Assembly: GCF_000341285.1 (NCBI RefSeq)
Contig: NW_005178469.1
Coordinates: 186,001 to 250,000, forward strand
Direction: 5' to 3'
Origin: Galdieria sulphuraria
Taxonomy: Eukaryota; Rhodophyta; Bangiophyceae; Galdieriales; Galdieriaceae
Length of the DNA: 64,000 bases
Below are positions 61,513 through 64,000 of the stretch, in pieces. How positions within the stretch are numbered: the first letter of the stretch is position 1; every line of letters begins with the position of its first letter. The position numbers and the translations under genes are program-made. The notes under the pieces are model-generated. The model saw nothing but the letters and a program-made list of their open reading frames with translations, did not search any database and was not told the DNA's origin.

Positions 61513-63134
61513 ATGGCTTCAGAAGAAACAACTCACCGCTCCTCTCAAGAAAAGGGTATAGATATATTAGCTGACAAACTCTCTCTAGCTGCTGCTGTAG
61601 ACCGCCTTTTGGAGGAAGCATCTTTTGTAGAAGCTCTATATTCCAATGAAAGCCTTCAAACACTATTGAACGAAGTGGAACGTATGCAAGCTTTTTCCGA
61701 AATTCTCCACGTGCACCAAAGAAACGTATTATCGTTTCTCAAGCTTGCTGTTGATTCCGAAGATTCGCAACCTGCTATGGTAAGTTTTTTATTGACCTCT
61801 AGACTCCATTTTCTGTTGTCCTAGAAAGGTTTGGAACTACGTTGCTGAACAATTACTATCAGTAATCTCCGATGACCTGGTGAATGAAGATTCCTGTGCA
61901 AAAGTTGTTGCTGAACTCAAAGGCCTTGCTGTTGTATTAGATGCTTCTCGATATGAAGGCAGCCAACGTCTTACTTTATTGAAGGAGTCAATGAATCAGA
62001 TCTTTGAGATAAGGGAAGATTTTAGTGAAACAGTTATCAACTACCTCTCTTTGAAAAGTCACGAAGTGCATCAACTCTTCAAGGATGCAACCAATGCCAA
62101 GAAGTTTAAAACAGCCATATCAAAGTATGCTGCTCTTTTGTAACTCTGTGCTAGTTATTTCATTAATCATCTCTAGATATCTGAAAAAACATCAACAGGA
62201 GACACTGAATCATTTAAAACTCATAATTGCTGAACTTGAAAGAGGTTATGGAGAACCTTGGTTGTACAAAATGTGCAAACAGCTATATGGACTATTACCT
62301 AATAGAACAAAAATACGCAAACAACGAAGGCGTTTAAGTGAACCACCTGCTGTTGAAAAATTGAGTGGACTTCATCTCGACGTTAGCGAAGTCAAGAAGG
62401 TTTTAGAAAGTCACTACTCAAACGTCAATCAGACAGTTGATGAAAAAGATGGCTCAGAGAAGCGTTACTTGCGCATGCTTCCTAGCACCGCGATGCCTTT
62501 GTTGAATTATTCTATTTTGAAGAAGGACACAGGAGGCCCTGTATCAACGGCTCAAAAAGTAAGTAGTTTCCTGAGTGAACTGTATTTTTTTCTGATTTTG
62601 GTTCCTTAGGAAACTTTGTCCTCAGAACCCATGGAACCTGTTTCTTCAGAACCCAAAGCTGATAAGAAACAAACCCCAGAAAAGGGCAAAAGCCACAGTT
62701 TAACGGAACCACAATCGAATGCAAGAGAGGTTTCATGGGACTCACTTCCTAATACTGAGCGAGATAGAACTGACGGAGACAGTGAGAAGGCATCAGAGGA
62801 CAAATATGATCAGCAAACGACATCATTGGCTCCATTACGAAGAGTCGAGAAACGTAAAATGTCTCCGATTAATAAAGAAGCAAGTCCAAGTAGCGCAAAA
62901 AGAGCATTGAAGAAAAAGAAGTAAGTTAAATTTTTGGACCTTTTGCATTTCTGAAACTGTTTCAGTTCGTATCATCGATGGGATGATCATCAGGACTATT
63001 TGCTCAAGAAAGGAATTGAGAAACATGGACTTGGAGAGTGGAAAGCTATACTGGATGACCCGGAACTGGATTGGCCTTCTTACCGTACAAATGTTCAGCT
63101 GAAGGATCGTGCACGTACTCTTAAGATCGTTTGA
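61513..63134 (+). CDS. TRF-like protein with C-terminal Myb telobox domain
   Basis: The C-terminal 55 residues form a Myb/SANT domain, YHRWDDHQDYLLKKGIEKHGLGEWKAIL, closing with RTNVQLKDRARTLK. This is the telobox form of the third helix (V-x-LKD-x-x-RT) found in human TRF1/TRF2 and plant telomere-binding TRFL proteins. The long N-terminal part is helical (LADKLSLAAAVDRLLEEASF, VWNYVAEQLLSVIS, FKTAISKYLKKHQQETLNHL) and could be a dimerisation domain, though TRFH homology is not shown. A basic, Ser-rich linker (VEKRKMSPINKE) sits between. Five exons; introns include 61780-61828, about 62126-62176, about 62560-62610 and about 62922-62965, all frames fitting. About 430 aa. Confidence 0.82.
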
Positions 63135-63394
63135 CGATCATTTTTCCGTTGCTTGAAAATTGAGTAATAAATGAGTGTTTATTTGCACTAGAAACAGTTC
63201 CATGTCATTTCATTGCATTCTAGAAACATCAAAAGCTTGGAAAAGAACAAATCTCGTACAATCATGTCGCATTCGAATTTGTTCGAATTTGTCAACGAAT
63301 TTTCTAGAATTGGAAATCTGAAGGGCTTAAATACAAAACGACCCTCTTCAATAGAATCCAAGAGAGTTTTACGGACGTGGCGATTTTTGAACGG

Positions 63395-64000
63395 ATGTTT
63401 CTACAAAACTTTAAAGTCGAGTCACCTAATGTTTTCTATGGCGACGACTATATTGAGTCACAGTATGACTATAATACTACAGAAGTTGTAGCATCTCAAG
63501 GTACAGCAAAGGCAATTCCAAAGTCCCAAGCGTTTCATTTCAGGACCAAGACGAAAGTGCCCAAGGTAAGTTGTATTAGGCGCTTCATTCTGTTTTGTTT
63601 TCTCAATGGAGGAGTGTAGTTGGGTTTGTTGTTGGTTGGTTGGGGAGGCAATAATGGATCAACAGTCACGGGTGGAATAATAGCAAACAGAGAAGGTATT
63701 TCTTGGCGTACGAAGAAAGGCGTCCAGGAACCCAATTATTTTGGATCTATCACCCAGTCATCAACCATAAGACTTGGAAGCTGTAACGGAGAGGACGTTT
63801 ATGTTCCTCTGAAGTCTCTGTTGCCTATGGTTAATCCTAACGATATCGAGATTGGAGGTTGGGATATCAACTCGGCTGACCTTGCTAACGCAATGAAGAG
63901 AGCTCAAGTTTTTGACTATGACCTTCAGAGGCAATTGGAACCTTACATGAGCAAACTGAAGCCTATGCCTTCTATATATTATGAAGATTTTATTGCAGCA
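63395..64000 (+). CDS. INO1: Inositol-3-phosphate synthase, 3' end beyond window
   Basis: Converts glucose 6-phosphate to inositol 3-phosphate, the first step of inositol synthesis. It starts [22 protein letters not shown], matching the plant enzymes ([15 protein letters not shown]). Exon 1 runs to about 63565; an intron of about 54 bases (GTAAGT to GAGTGTAG) leads to [20 protein letters not shown], the NAD site, then [45 protein letters not shown] and [13 protein letters not shown] at the window end. About 190 of roughly 510 residues are visible. The start is inferred from plant homologues. Confidence 0.93.

Overview
The window reads as nuclear DNA of a unicellular red alga of the Cyanidiophyceae, most likely Galdieria. 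This is inferred from a set of traits: about 40 genes in 64 kb; nearly all introns 41-54 bases long with GT...AG ends, often with a CTAAC-like branch site; low-to-moderate GC; plant-lineage families (RWP-RK, DUF1664, plant-type inositol-phosphate synthase, peroxisomal glycolate oxidase); and a tRNA gene interrupted in its D-loop, a habit known from Cyanidioschyzon. No operons, CRISPR arrays, rRNA genes, transposons or viral elements were recognised.

Layout. 0.4-7.5 kb: an organellar PPR protein, a bZIP factor, an RWP-RK factor, an uncertain membrane protein and proteasome subunit beta type-2. 7.5-13 kb: succinyl-CoA ligase alpha, DPH3, a DUF1664 organelle protein and RTF1. 13-25 kb: NSUN2/Trm4, uridine kinase-UPRT, a two-domain Ig-like plus hemerythrin protein, DUF924, a small unknown gene, a Siva-like cysteine-rich protein, TRM11 and glycolate oxidase. 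25-41 kb: a charged protein, a coiled-coil membrane protein, the B-block subunit of TFIIIC, NRDE2, a small mitochondrial-type membrane protein, APC5 and an alpha/beta hydrolase. 41-54 kb: a PhzF enzyme, a PfkB kinase, an LSD1-like histone demethylase carrying an ARID domain, a SCYL1 pseudokinase, catalase and a DUSP-UBL ubiquitin protease. 54-64 kb: NKAP, a Golgi-type glycosyltransferase-like protein, tRNA-Glu(UUC), a SAP/Tho1-like protein, phosphoglycerate dehydrogenase, a glutathione-independent formaldehyde-dehydrogenase-like enzyme, a TRF-like telobox Myb protein with telomere-like repeats in its promoter, and the 5' part of inositol-3-phosphate synthase.

Genes are packed mainly as head-to-head pairs with 19-95 bases between start codons and tail-to-tail pairs with 11-160 bases between stops, so many pairs must share a promoter. 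Functional themes are transcription and chromatin (RTF1, TFIIIC, LSD1-like, NKAP, bZIP, RWP-RK, TRF-like), RNA modification (NSUN2, TRM11), and peroxisomal photorespiration (glycolate oxidase and catalase). The most unusual items are the ARID-SWIRM-amine oxidase protein, the Ig-like/hemerythrin protein, the D-loop-interrupted tRNA, and the telobox protein with telobox repeats upstream. Exon boundaries were read by eye from frame and splice signals and are approximate where stated.
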